Source: Mytilus californianus
Lineage: Eukaryota > Mollusca > Bivalvia > Mytilida > Mytilidae
Length of the DNA stretch: 64,000 nucleotides
Direction: 5' to 3'
Assembly (NCBI RefSeq): GCF_021869535.1
Contig: NW_026262712.1
Span: 47,288,884 to 47,352,883, forward strand
Shown here: in pieces, positions 47,021 through 59,026 of the stretch
Numbering within the stretch: position 1 is the stretch's first letter
Layout: the number at the start of each line of letters is the position of its first letter
The notes under the pieces: model-generated
What the model was told of the DNA's origin: nothing
What the model saw: the letters and a program-made list of their open reading frames with translations, nothing else
Database searches by the model: none
Translations under genes and position numbers: made by a program

Positions 47021-47450
47021 TTAACATCCCAGCTGTTCAGGATTATATAAAAAAAAAACCATTTACGCTTCATAACATCTAGTTTAGAACGCCACACAAT
47101 CATTATAATATACTTTATATACCACCATATAGTATATACCCATTATGAGTCCCGGACACAATATTGTTTAAATATGTTCAATTAACAGAGAGTTTATATC
47201 CAGTCGTCCTGGTGTAGGTGTATGAATCGTGTGTCAATATGCTAAATGTCTTGAGTTCGAATCCTAGCATAGACGCTGGATTTTTTCTACATAAATTTTG
47301 ATAGTTAGTATTTTGTGGATTTGACATTTCCGCCAAAATGTTACAGAACAAACGAAAACATGCAGAACAAAGAAACTCAAGCTAGGGTGATCTGGTAGAG
47401 GTGATCTGGCTCAGATCACCCCTGTTAGAACAAAGGAGCTGGGATGTAAA
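47021..47450. mobile_element. 430-bp inverted-repeat unit beside P4
   Basis: It is bounded by TTAACATCCCAGCT and AGCTGGGATGTAAA (one mismatch). It contains a tRNA-like segment and a GATCTGGCTCAGATC palindrome. Confidence 0.65.
47202..47281 (+). other. tRNA-like SINE head
   Basis: TGGTGTAGGTG fits the pol III box A consensus and GAGTTCGAATCC fits box B with one mismatch, about 40 bases apart. The T stem and anticodon arm pair poorly, so this is more likely a tRNA-derived SINE head or a tRNA pseudogene than a working tRNA. Confidence 0.5.
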
Positions 47451-47478
47451 TACAGATACATTGCCGGATATATATGTA

Positions 47479-50400
47479 ATATAACCAGACTCAAGCTAGC
47501 GACCAATTCTAGCGACCAATCAAGCTAGCGACCAATTCTAGCGACCACTAATGAACACAATAAGAATCAACTTGTCTAAGAATCATTATGTGGTATATGA
47601 GAAAACCACAAAACCACATTATGAAACAACGTTCTGTTAAAAAGAAAATCTATCTACATGTACCAGTACGGTATATATATTGTTTTTTAACGTTTAAATG
47701 ACCAGAAATGTCCATCAAATTAAGGGAGAAGGGACACTACAATACGAATGACGTCTGTAGCTGAATGCACTAACTAGTTTGGTTGCTAAATGTCTGCCAG
47801 AAAATCGTAAAAGTCAAAACAATTTAATACAATAGAAAAACAAAGGATATGGGGTATTCCTCCATGGCACAAAATCAGTAAATGCACAGCGAAAAACACA
47901 CTAATAGCTAAGGAACATTCTATGTTAACGAACTATTTTTATTCCCCTACATTCGAACACACACTATATGTTACCATATATTTATATAAATAAAGGTGCG
48001 CCCCTCTCCGGAGTTTATTCTATCGAGAGAGGGACTAGTTGGGAAATAGAGTAATCCATATTTTGACGTCTTCTTTACGTTTTCTCTGTTTTCCAAACTC
48101 TAAACCGAGATCGCAAAGATAAATCAATTATTGTAAACAAAATATTAAAAACGGAGCGTATATCCCCCAAGCACATAATGGCTATACAATAGTACTTTGC
48201 GGTTTAGAAATCAGAATAAAAAGCTAAAGAGTTTTTAGAATTTGAATAATAAAAAAAACAAGAGTGTTTGTTTTTGATGATTTGCTCGCACAATCGTTTT
48301 CAATATTCAGAGAACCGTAAATAATTTAAAAAGTACACATTTTAATGAACATGTGTATCTAGTTTCAAGTTGATCTGACTACAACGTCATCTTAGACTAG
48401 ATTCAACACTAACGTCATTCTAATGCAGTATGAATGGACAGACAAATGGACAAACGAATTAACGAACGAACACAAAAACCAGATAATATTATGGGTTTTA
48501 CTGTCGTAGACGGAGCATAGAATAACTATTTAATGTGAGTTCACTTAAACTTGTTCCTTTGTACAATGTATCAGCTTTCAAATAAACGAAATAAGAAAAA
48601 TATTAAGTGCGAAAGAATAACTATATACTGGCTTTCCATACACTCGGCATCCTCAAATATCCTTTATTTTCTTGAAAAGGAACTTTTAATGTCTATTCCC
48701 TTTACTGAAAATGAAAACATACAAAATAACAAACTGTAAGAGTACATTTCATGCCCACAAACAATATTTTGAATTGAAAGTATACGTGCACTATTTTGTA
48801 CGGCATGCATCCTTACTTAAAAGAAATGTAAAGATTTTTTTGTTTAAAAAAAAACCGTACACTTTGAATGTCAACTTTGAACCCCTTCAATTCCCAGAAA
48901 GTCCTAACCCCCCAAAAAATCATTTCAGTGGGTCCTGCTCTGATTCATTACCTTTCATTTGAGCTATGTCCGGTGTCGAACTTTGCCGTACGGAGCTGGC
49001 GAGACCTTCTGGGAATTGAAGGGGTTCAAAGTTGGTATTATTTTTTTTTTACGTGTCCACCGTACATTCTTTCGGTAAGTCTCGCCAGCTCCGTACGGCA
49101 AAGTTCGACACCGGACATAGCTCAAATGAAAGGTAATGAATCAGAGCTATTTTTAGGGGGTTAGGACCTTCTGGGAATTGAAGGGGGCCCACTGTCTTTC
49201 GGGATGTCTCGCCAGCTCAGAACGGCAAAGTTCGACACCGGACATAGCTCAAATGAAAGGTAATGAATCAGAGTAGGACCCACTGAAATGATTTTTTGGG
49301 GGTTATGACCTACGGGAATTGAAGGGGTTCAAAGTTGGTATTATTTTTTTTTTTTACGAGTCCACCGTACATTCTTTCGGTAAGTCTCGCCTGCTCCGTA
49401 CGGCAAAGTTCGACATCGAACATAGCTCAAATGAAAGTTAATGAATCAGAGTACATTCTTTTGGTAAGTCTCGCCAGCTCCGTACGGCAAAGTTCGACAC
49501 CGGACATAGCTCAAATGAAAGGTAATGAATCAGAGCAGGACCCACTGAAATGATTTTTTGGGGGGTTAGGACCTTCTGGGAATTGAAGGGGTTCAAAGTT
49601 GGTATTATTTTTTTTTTACGTGTCCACCGTACATTCTTTTGGTAAGTCTCGCCAGCTCCGTACGGCAAAGTTCGACACCGGACATAGCTCAAATGAAAGG
49701 TAATGAATCAGAGCAGGACCCACTGAAATGATTTTTTGGGGGGTTAGGACTTTCTGGGAATTGAAGGGGTTCAAAGTTGGTATTATTTTTTTTAACGTGT
49801 CCACCGTACATTCTTTCGGTAGGTCTCGCCAGCTCCGTACGGCAAAGTTCGACACCGGACATAGCTCAAATGAAAAGTAATGAATCAGAGCAGAACCCAC
49901 TGAAATGATTTTTTGGGGGTTAGGACCTTCTGGGAATTGAAGGGGTTCAAAGTTGACATTCAAAGTGTACGGTTTTTTTTTAAACAAAAAAATCTTTACA
50001 TTTCTTTTAAGTAAGGATGCATGCCGTATAAAATAGAGCACGTATACTTTCAATTCAAAATATTGTTTGTGGGCATGAAATGTACTCTTACAGTTTGTTA
50101 TTTTGTATGTTTTCATTTTCAGTATAGGGAATAGACATTAAAAGTTCTTTTTCAAGAAAATAAAGGATATTTGAGGATGCCGAGTGTATGGAAAGCCAGT
50201 ATATAGTTATTCTTTCGCACCTAATATTTTTCTTATTTCGTTTATTTGAAAGCTGATACATTGTACAAAGGAACAAGTTTAAGTGAACTCACATTAAATA
50301 GTTATTCTATGATCCGTCTACGACAGTAAAACCCATAATATTATCTGGTTTTTGTGTTCGTTCGTTAATTCGTTTGTCCATTTGTCTGTCCATTCATACT

Positions 50401-51344
50401 GCATTAGAATGACGTTAGTGTTGAATCTAGTCTAAGATGACGTTGTAGTCAGATCAACTTGAAACTAGGTACACATGTTCATTAAAATGTGTACTTTTAA
50501 AATTATTTACGGTTCTCTGAATATTGAAAACGATTGTGCGAGCAAATCATCATAAACAAACACTCTTGTTTTTTTTTATTATTCAAATTCTAAAAACTCT
50601 TTAGCTTTTTATTCTGATTTCTAAACCGCAAAGTACTATTGTATAGCCATTATGTGCTTGGGGGATATACGCTCCGTTTTTAATATTTTGTTTACAATAA
50701 TTGATTTATCTTTGCGATCTCGGTTTAGAGTTTGGAAAACAGAGAAAACGTAAAGAAGACGTCAAAATATGGATTACTTTATTTCCCAACTAGTCCCTCT
50801 CTCGATAGAATAAACTCCGGAGAGGGGCGCACCTTTATTTATATAAATATATGATAACATATAGTGTGTGTTCGAATGTAGGGGAATAAAAATAGTTCGT
50901 TAACAAAGGATGTTCCTTAGCTTTTTGTGTGTTTTTCGCTGTGCATTTACTGATTTTGTGCCATGGAGGGATACCCCATATCCTTTGTTTTTCTATTGTA
51001 TTAAATTGTTTTGACTTTTACGATTTTCTGGCAGACATTTAGCAACCAAACTAGTTAGTGCATTCAGCTACAGACGTCATTCGTATTGTAGTGTCCCTTC
51101 TCCCTTAATTTGATGGACATTTCTGGTCATTTAAACGTTAAAAAACAATATATATACCGTACTGGTAGATAGATTTTCTTTTTAACAGAACGTTGTTTCA
51201 TAATGTGGTTTTGTGGTTTTCTCATATACCACATAATGATTCTTAGACAAGTTGATTCTCATTGTGTTCTTTAGTGGTCGCTAGAATTGGTCGCTAGCTT
51301 GATTGGTCGCTAGAATTGGTCGCTAGCTTGAGTCTGGTTATATA
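47479..51344. mobile_element. 3.87-kb foldback element
   Basis: The left arm 47479-49009 and right arm about 49820-51344 are inverted copies of about 1.53 kb with few differences (for example ATTCCCTTTACTGA versus ATTCCCTATACTGA). The outermost part of each arm carries small direct repeats of CTAGCGACCAATT. The 0.8-kb centre is a tandem array of units of about 175 bp. There is no transposase ORF; the 62-166 codon ORFs are mirrored in the arms and have no domain. The edges ATAACCAGAC/GTCTGGTTAT are flanked by TA-rich DNA. Confidence 0.9.
49009..49960. repeat. tandem array of about 175 bp units in the foldback centre
   Basis: The phrase CTGGGAATTGAAGGGGTTCA recurs at about 49010, 49573, 49752 and 49930 and, in variant form, near 49172 and 49313. 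GCCAGCTCCGTACGGCAAAG recurs likewise. Unit lengths vary from about 140 to 180 bp. Confidence 0.85.
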
Positions 51345-52176
51345 TAAAGTCTAAATTGAAAACAACGTACTAACCTATGATTGCGTTGGATAAAAACCGC
51401 AATTTTTATACGTGTGCATGTTAAACAAATTTCTTGGTAGAGGGGTCTAAATACAGCACAAACAACAATTTTCAAAAGACCAAAAAAAGTGAAAAAGTCT
51501 ATTTTAACAAAACGCATTTGACTAACAGGTCGAACAACTGATGTTCTTAAACCCTGCTGACTGCCATTGGCGATTGCCAAATAAATTGATCACCAGATCT
51601 AACAAAATGGATCTTAATTTTAATCTAATACCAAACAGAAAACAATAAACTTGTGGAAAAGATGGTATACCACAAACATTTGCTGTATTTAGACCCCTCT
51701 ACCAAGAAATTTGTTTAACATGCACACGTATAAAAATTGCGGTTTTTATCCAACGCAATCATAGGTTTGAACGTTGTTTTCAATTTAGACTTTTATAAAT
51801 TTGTTTGTTTGGGCTTGTATTATATTTTCCTTCGGGTTTATATGATCCGTTCATCCTATTTCGACTCTTTAAAATTCAAGAGTCTATCCTAAATTGAGGT
51901 AAATTATATGGCCTTCCAAATACCGTTTCGATCCCTTACATCACTGAAGAGACATTAATTGTCGAAATCCGGATATGGTGTACAAATTTTTGCACCTCAT
52001 GTTTGTGGTATACCATCTTTTCCACAAGTTTATTGTTTTCTGTTTGGTATTAGATTAAAATTAAGATCCAATTTTTTAGATCTGGTGATCAATTTATTTG
52101 GCAATCGCCAATGGCAGTCAGCAGGGTTTAAGAACATCAGTTGTTCGACCTGTTAGTCAAATGCGTTTTGTTAAAA
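51342..52176. repeat. two interlocking inverted repeats
   Basis: Pair A: 51342-51458 with 51680-51797 (GCGTTGGATAAAAACCGCAA and inverse). Pair B: 51502-51678 with 52000-52176 (GGCGATTGCCAAATAAATTG and inverse). B's left arm lies in A's loop, and A's right arm lies in B's loop. The hammerhead at 51938 lies in B's loop. B's right arm runs into a (TA)n tract. Confidence 0.9.
51938..51981 (+). ncRNA. type I hammerhead ribozyme, intact-looking
   Basis: Stem I is ACATCA with TGGTGT (six pairs, two of them G-U). The core CTGAAGA fits CUGANGA. Stem II is GAC-ATTAATT-GTC. Then GAAA, the palindromic mini stem III TCCGGA, and the cleavage triplet ATA (NUH). All invariant core positions are present. Minimal stem III type I hammerheads of this sort are known from Penelope-like elements and animal retrozymes. 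It would cut after 51975. Confidence 0.8.
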
Positions 52177-52179
52177 ATA

Positions 52180-52187
52180 TATATATA

Positions 52188-52241
<54 letters not shown>
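52180..52241. repeat. (TA)n microsatellite
   Basis: About 60 bp of alternating TA with one break. ORFs of IYIYIY type across it are artefacts. Confidence 0.95.
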
Positions 52242-52243
<2 letters not shown>

Positions 52244-52384
52244 ACAGAGGAATTTGTACAATACGCTTTCAAAAAGCATTAACAAAAATAATTTATGTCA
52301 TAACGCTGACATACTTTTTTGAAACACCTACATTGTACATCTGAAAAATTCTGGTTGAATAAATTTCCCAAATTAAAAAATATC

Positions 52385-52576
52385 CTCGATAGATCACCTC
52401 CGTTTTCTGGCACCTGATATTCATTGTTTAAATTATCGACTCGCAATGAACTGAATTTTACGCTAGAAAAACTTTATAAAATCAATAAAACAGATAGCAA
52501 TCATACTTGTCCCTTATGCAGTTTACTAGGTGAGAATTTAGAACAACTGTTTTAATGTGTGACACAGTTCAAGGTC
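52385..52576 (+). pseudogene. non-LTR retrotransposon C-terminal fragment, left half
   Basis: The frame reads RNELNFTLEKLYKINKT and then HTCPLCSLLGENLEQLF, which is the CPLC...E..EHLF type cysteine motif near the C-terminus of LINE reverse transcriptases. It is cut by the inserted element at 52577, and a stop follows LEQLF. The continuation (QFKVTMHACQICYK) is on the far side at 54394. This is a small relic; the clade cannot be named from it. Confidence 0.55.
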
Positions 52577-54392
52577 GGGAAGGTATAAAAGACAATACAG
52601 AGATACGAGATACAGCAGTACAAGATACGAGATACGAGATCAAGATACAAGATACGAGATACATGAAATAAAATATCTGTGAAATATACTAAAATTTATA
52701 TCATAATTAATTAAATCGAAGTCTCAATTTAGCATGGCAGCAAACGTCATTTAAAGCAGTCATGTACTGAAGGCTTGAGTGGAGTGGAGTTGTGGGTTTA
52801 CATTTTATAATTTAATAAGTAAACAAATTTTCAATGTACAGTTTTTATACAGTCTAAAAACATGGAATCACCTTATATACATCGTATGTCTAGTACAACT
52901 TCTTACTTCATTCTTTGATTATGATATGATTTTAATAATACATGTACATGTACTTTGTACCAATATTATAACTAACATAAGGTGATACGTTTATCTTCAC
53001 ACTTGCAAAGTTGAGGTCACATAGTTACATACAGTTGTATATTTGAAGGTGCTTTGAAATAGTGTACAGGTTATAACTGTCTACTTGAAAACAAAGTTGT
53101 TATTTTAAGGCAAATACAAATACACCAGCATAAACAAACTGGTCTTTTGCAAAACAAACAAACTTTTAAATTCTGTATTGTTCATTTTTATGATTTTTAT
53201 TTTTCTCGTGGCAGAGTTATGGGACTTTTATTATCCTGTTCTAATGTCATACTAGTAATTTTAATCTTGCTCTGATAGTTTTCAATATAATATACAAAAC
53301 TGAGAAAACTACTAAATATTTATATTGCAGGGCAATAACTCAAAATTGGGGTTGCCAGATTTTTCTGAAATTTTCAGGCTAGATAAATCTTGGTCTGCAA
53401 TGTTATCATTAAAGGGCAAAAAGCTCCTACAAGAAGACCAATGAAATGATTGGTAGTTCTTCACATGATCGTTTTGACATTATCTATTATACTTTTTGAG
53501 ACATGCGCCGAAAAAAAATGTAAAGTTCTGTTTATACCCATGTCAGCCATTTTTTTTTCTTGGTGGATACAGTTTTCAAACTAAATACCCTAAGAATTAT
53601 AATGGCCAAGTTGGTCACAATCGGTTCAATGTTTCAGAGGAAATTTTCATGATTGTGAAAAGAAGCTAACGGACGACATACAACGAACAGCATAGCTCTC
53701 ATGGCCCTTTGAGAATTGAATTTGCAGCTAAATTACCTTTTCTGGGAATGAAAAGGCTGCCACGAAAGTGCAATGGTAAGAATATTTCATAAAAAACAAT
53801 TAGATGAAATTCCACAGCAGTATTATGTGTCATGTTAACTCTATCAGATGACATATATATGTGGCTTTCAATTAGAACAACAAGATAAAGGTGAACAGCT
53901 CACCTTTTATAGGGTAAAATATTTAGTGTGTCCTATGTTATTTGGTTAAAACTAAATTAAATGAAAGTTGAGAAAATTAATATATTAATCTATGTTGAAA
54001 TAGTCTACATTTAACAACAGTCATTTAACAAGCTGGTATCTGTTTTTAATAAATATCAATCTTTACAAAATTATTTGGTATGACCATGAAAGTAATTTCA
54101 CAGGCCAATAACCTCAAGTAAAGTGAAAGTATTATCTGCAGCTGTTATTTTACAGTGATTTTAATGCTTGTGTTTTAAAATGGTGTTGACAAATTTATCT
54201 AAAGTTCCCAGAGGTGATATTTGATAAATAGTAATTAAAATTCGATCCTTTTATCATGTTTATCTGTCTAAATGAAAACTGTACACACTTGATTTGATTT
54301 CATATTACATTTTATTGTATCTCATAATATCTCGTATCTCGTATCTTGTATTGCTGTATCTCGTATCTCTGTATTGCCTTTTACACCTTCCC
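52577..54392. mobile_element. 1.8-kb inverted-repeat element with an 8- or 9-bp target duplication
   Basis: The left end GGGAAGGTATAAAAGACAAT, then ACAGAGATACGAGATACAGC, is inverted at the right end (GCTGTATCTCGTATCTCTGT, ATTGCCTTTTACACCTTCCC). TTCAAGGTC flanks both sides. Whether the boundary C/G belongs to the element decides between an 8-bp (hAT-like) and a 9-bp (Mutator-like) duplication. Tandem TACGAGATACA words extend each end. The interior has no transposase, but carries a decayed copy of the 45.2-kb repeat at about 53.33-53.71 kb. Confidence 0.85.
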
Positions 54393-54393
54393 G

Positions 54394-54540
54394 TTCAAGG
54401 TCACCATGCACGCTTGTCAGATATGTTACAAAACAGTCTTATCAATAGCACATCGTCACACAAAATTTATTTTATTGGGTTGGTTGTTTATGAAATTTTT
54501 TATGTTAGGTGTAGCAAGACTTTCAATTTACAAAAACTAG
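54394..54540 (+). pseudogene. non-LTR retrotransposon C-terminal fragment, right half
   Basis: After the target duplication the frame resumes as FKVTMHACQICYKTVLS, HRHTKFILLGWLF and MKFFMLGVARLSIYKN, then a stop. Its position and hydrophobic C-terminus suit the end of the LINE ORF begun at 52.4 kb. Identification rests on the join across the insertion. Confidence 0.45.
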
Positions 54541-54667
54541 ACAAGTAAAAGTATTTGAAAATAAACTTATTGATTGCACAAGGCTCCTTAAATGATACAC
54601 GGAATATGCGCTTTTTTATTATACAAGGAATAACAGCTTAGATCTTTTTGATAATTTATTTCTATTC

Positions 54668-54705
54668 AGTTGTCTCATTGGTACTCATACCACATCTTCT
54701 TATAT
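54668..54705 (+). repeat. repeat family A, terminal scrap
   Basis: CAGTTGTCTCATTGGTACTC, then ATACCACATCTTCTTATAT: only the last 38 bp of the family, plus-oriented. Confidence 0.8.
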
Positions 54706-55324
54706 CTAGAAACCCCATTTTACAATATAATGGATCAAAAATGAAAAAAAAAATATTTTGAGAGGTAAAAGAAACTTTAACAATATAACGATTAGCATTT
54801 TATTGACATAATAAGAGGAGTAACTCTTGATTTTCAGTTTTAGTGTGTAAATACATTTTTTATATTTGAACTGAATTACGGCATCAATTTACTGATAATG
54901 TATTTTACTATTTAATAAACAAACAATTGAAATAAACAATGTTTATCGTGTTTAAGTAAATATGGGTTTTGTCTGATTCACACGTATAACACCACTACTA
55001 ACCGTGTATTAAAATAAACAACGCCTACTAACCCCATATGAAATATACACGGTCTCCACGCGGTCGCTTTTAACAAATCATATTATATTCCTAGAAATGT
55101 ATAGGAGGTAAGATAATGGCTCTTATCCTTTATATTCATCAAATGATATCAGACAAAACACAACGGAGTTACGGCAGTGCAAATGTGACTGGAAATAATT
55201 CGCTTTAAAAAACATCAATAAATGTGTTTTACAATCCTTAATTAGCATACAATTGCGGGTAGAATTTTTGGTTTTCTCAAGTTGAGTTGGGAAAAGATTT
55301 GTACAATAAACAAAACCCGCTTCC

Positions 55325-57110
55325 TCCCACCATCACACTAGGACCACGATCCCGCTGCGACCTCAGAAATTATTAAAAATTTAAAAAGTCGTAGTAAGAT
55401 CGTGGTGGTCGTGGTAAGGACGTGCCAAGGCTTCATGATCGTGGAGGTCTCGACCAACTTTGAATATGGCCAAAACATTCGTAGTGCAGTCTTGGCCAAA
55501 ACTAGTCGTAGTAGAAGCGTAGGAAGGTCGTAGTAAGGATATAGTAAGATCGGGAAGCGCATAGAAGCATCGTATTGGAAATCGTGGTGCAATCGGGAAG
55601 CCAATAGAAACGATTTTGCTGCGACATTACTACGATTTCACTGCGATTATACTGATTTCACTACGTCTTAAATACGCTTCTACTACGATATTGGTACGAT
55701 TATAATACGATGAGAAAGACAATAGTACGCTGCTACTACGCGCTTGCCGTCCTTGGTACGTACGATCTTACTACGATACTAATGCGTCCTAGCCATGATA
55801 ATTGCACGACGTCATCTTGTTGATATAAAAAAAAAAAAACGGAAGCAATAACTTCTACCTGTAATTCAACCATGGACAAACATGAGCAAAGCCTACTTCT
55901 GCAATCTTTAATTCAGCTGCACTGTATCGATTTAGATGTTCAGACTACACTTTTAGTTATAAGAGGAAGAAGACATACTAAACATTGTAGGTCCTGTCTT
56001 GTGCGCCCTTGGCTTTCTGTTGAAAGAAGGCTCCAGTTTGGGTATTACGACCGACTTATGATAGAATTACAGATATAGGATCAACAGTCATTCTTTAATT
56101 CTTTAAGGACGCCTCCAGAAATGTTTGATAAACTTTTGAACAGAGTAAGTCCTCGAATTCAGAAGATAGACAACTGATTCAGAAATGCACTAGATCCCGG
56201 TCTGAAAGTTGCTATTACCTTAAGGCACATAGCTTCTGGCGATAGGTAACCAACTCTTCAGTACGATTTCAGAGTCGCGCGCAATACTAGTATACTATAC
56301 GCACTTTTATTCCTGAGGTTTGCCAGGCAATTGTACAGGAATATAAAGATGAAGTCATATCGTGTCCAACAAAACCAAATGAAAGGCGAGCTATTGCCGA
56401 AGATTTTCAGAGTATATGGAACGTGCCACACGCTTGTGGCGCACTCGATGGAAAACATGTTGCTATTAGAAGGCCGCTTAAAAGCGGATCCTTGTTTCAT
56501 AACTATAAAGTTTTTTTTTCATTTGTACTCCTTGCCTTGGTAGATTCAGACTACACATTTTTATGGATAGATGTAGGAGGATATAGTTCCATGTCGTACG
56601 CTCAGATTTACAACGCGCCAGAATTATAGGAGTGTTTGGAAGATAAGACTATTGGATTCACAGAGTCAGATCCCTTACCTAATGACTACCTGAACATGCC
56701 ATACTTCATCTTGGGTGACGACGCATTCGGGTTGAGAACTTATTTGACGAAGCCATATTCTAAAGTGCAGTGACAATGTAGAGGAGTCGTTGTTCGATCG
56801 TAGTAGACTCGTATTGAGATCGTAATGCGAAAAGGTCTTGGAAGAAGCGTACAGAGATCGTGTAAGTCGTGGTAAGGTCTTATTAGACGTAGAAGGAGCG
56901 TGACAAGATCGTAACTAGAACGTGTTACTATCGTAGCAGAATCGTAGCAGGATCTTATCAGGGTCATAGCAAGGTCGTGGTATGAACTTGAAAACTATGA
57001 AATATTGAATATTCATGCCGATCGACCATACCACGATCTCACCGCGATCTTATTTTCTGTAGATCGTAGTGGGATCTGCATGGTCTTGGTCTTGTGAGAC
57101 GGGGGCTTAA
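55325..57110 (+). mobile_element. PIF/Harbinger-like element 1, decayed
   Basis: Both ends are packed with degenerate GATCGTAGTAAGATCGTGGT-style words, inverted between left (55.38-55.85 kb) and right (56.78-57.09 kb). The outer ends CCACCATCACACTAGGACCA and, inverted, CTCACAAGACCAAGACCATG are related. A transposase relic lies in between. The edges abut CCCGC and GCTTAA; the expected 3-bp TTA/TAA target is possible on the right only. Confidence 0.7.
55872..56772 (+). pseudogene. HARBI1-like DDE transposase relic 1
   Basis: The N-terminal part reads HCRSCLVRPWLSVERRLQFG, then TPPEMFDKLLNRVSPRIQK, then LKVAITLRHIASGD. The catalytic core is in a shifted frame: VPHACGALDGKHVAIRRP (first Asp), LFHNYKVFFSFVLLALVDSD, LWIDVGGYSSMSYAQIYN and [20 protein letters not shown]. 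Stops interrupt it at least four times, and the Asp normally found in the SDAQIF-type second motif is Tyr here, so it cannot be active. The C-terminus is missing; the repeat-rich end begins at once after PYSKVQ. It would have cut and moved the element at TTA/TAA sites. Confidence 0.85.
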
Positions 57111-59026
57111 TAAGCTTTAATTGCTTACCTGAATATATACATAATGCCAACAATATTAATATGGGGACGAAGTCCGCAATAACAGTAAGAAGATTAATTA
57201 AACGAAAAATTAGTTTATTCTGTTTTTGTACGTATAATAAAATGAGTCTAGTACTTATTCAACATACGATTTTATAGCAAACAAAAATGAAGTCTTTGAG
57301 GAAACTCACCTGAGATCAATCAATCTGTACAAATTATTCAGCCGAATAATTCGTTGTTTTGCGGTACAAGTAATTATGTTTTATAGTAAATTGTACTTTT
57401 AACTTTTAAACGAGAGAAAAAAAAAAAAAAAAAAAAAAAAACGCTACCTGAAGACAGACTGCCTTTGTTTACATTAAAAATGACGTCATATATAAAAAAT
57501 GTTTATATATTTAAATCTGCTGTTAACTTGATATTGTCAAGTATTTTAAAGGTTTGCTGACTTCCTCCCCTTTCACAGGTAACAGAGGTAACACTTTCCT
57601 TAAACTAAATGACCACGATTCCACTTATCAGTTTTTAAGTTAAATGGTTCAAGAATTATCCCTGCTCTGAATTGTTTATTTTACAAACACATAACTTTTG
57701 TTGGCTATGACAAATGTAAAAAGAGAAAATAGTAATTTCTTACGGATTTCTAATGGATCAAAAGTGCATAGGGATCAAGCAAAATGGCAAGAAATTTAAG
57801 AAAAACAAAACTACCAAATGCTGTGGTGGCATAATGTTATCGTCAGGTTACAGTAAATGGGTCATTGCACAGAATTTTGTAAGTTTTGTATACAACGATG
57901 TTAAAAAGACTAAATGTTAAACGTGAACTTAAATCGAAAAACTGCACAATTGATGTTATCGCTTTTTTCTAAAATATTATTGAACGCAATCTTCCTTTTT
58001 GTTAAGAATGCAAGAAAAATCGATAAAAACGTTTTTCCGATTGTCTTTAAATCATGATATATCCATAAACAAATGCATGAATATTCTTTTAAAATTATAT
58101 GGTGTTGTTACATGAAGTTCCGTTTTATTGATATAAAAAAATAAATGGTCACCAACATCGGTTTTATTGTATTAACCAGTGTCTTGTCGTGTTGGTAGTG
58201 ACAAAACGTCGATACAACAACACTATATGGCTTAACAACTATTTTGCTAACGCTTTTGGAGTAGGTTTTGATTATTTTTCTTCACTTAGGACACCTTTTT
58301 GTTTAATGTATACCCGCATATCCCCCTTAAAAAACGAAGTCGGACACTTTATGCATATTTTATATCATAACAAAATGCACTGGGTTTAGAAAAGGAGGTT
58401 TTTTTGGATATATTCTATATAGCTTTACAATGATTTTTAGTACATTGTAAACAAATTATGAATTCTTTTAAGGATTTTCATTGAATAATATTTGAGTAAA
58501 TTGATTGCTTATTTTTTTCGATTTTTAGTCAGAGTTCGACCTGTTAAACTCACAAGACATAGCCCGTTTACTGTTATTTGACCGTAACGAGTTACATTGC
58601 AGTAAAACATACTCTACCTTGTGTCAACACGAAAAGAATAACTGCAACAGCCATGATCATTAAAAAATGTCACTCTGCTTAAAATTCAAAACTTCCCTGT
58701 AAAACCTAAAATACATTTAATCAATAGGAGTTTCCTATTAAAACAGTTTCCGTGTCGAGATAGTATATGTTCCCATTTATGCTTAGGCAACAGAGACAAC
58801 AAAAAATAAAGTACATTTTTCAGATACGTACATTGTAAAATTAGCATTGCTGAAAATGAAATACCTAAACATATGTCAATATTAATATTTACATAATACT
58901 TGCATAGATATAATCATATGATCAAAATGGTAGGTTGATTTTATCCAAAAGGAAACCAAAGCATTAGTTCAAATGTGAAATCACCAGAAATATATATACA
59001 TATATATCATTTATCTATTAGTTAGT
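57111..59026. other. AT-rich stretch without a gene
   Basis: A run of 25 A lies at 57417-57441. A plus-strand ORF at 58.19-58.39 kb has no recognisable domain. Nothing else is recognised. Confidence 0.5.

Noticed and set aside
47202-47281. Functional tRNA gene
   Set aside because: Box A and B are fair, but the T stem pairs poorly and no proper anticodon stem forms.
49616-50116. 166-codon minus-strand ORF with repeated blocks
   Set aside because: It is made of the foldback arm and the tandem array, and its mirror exists in the other arm. No domain-like sequence.
52098-52344. IYIYIY ORFs
   Set aside because: Translation of a (TA)n microsatellite.
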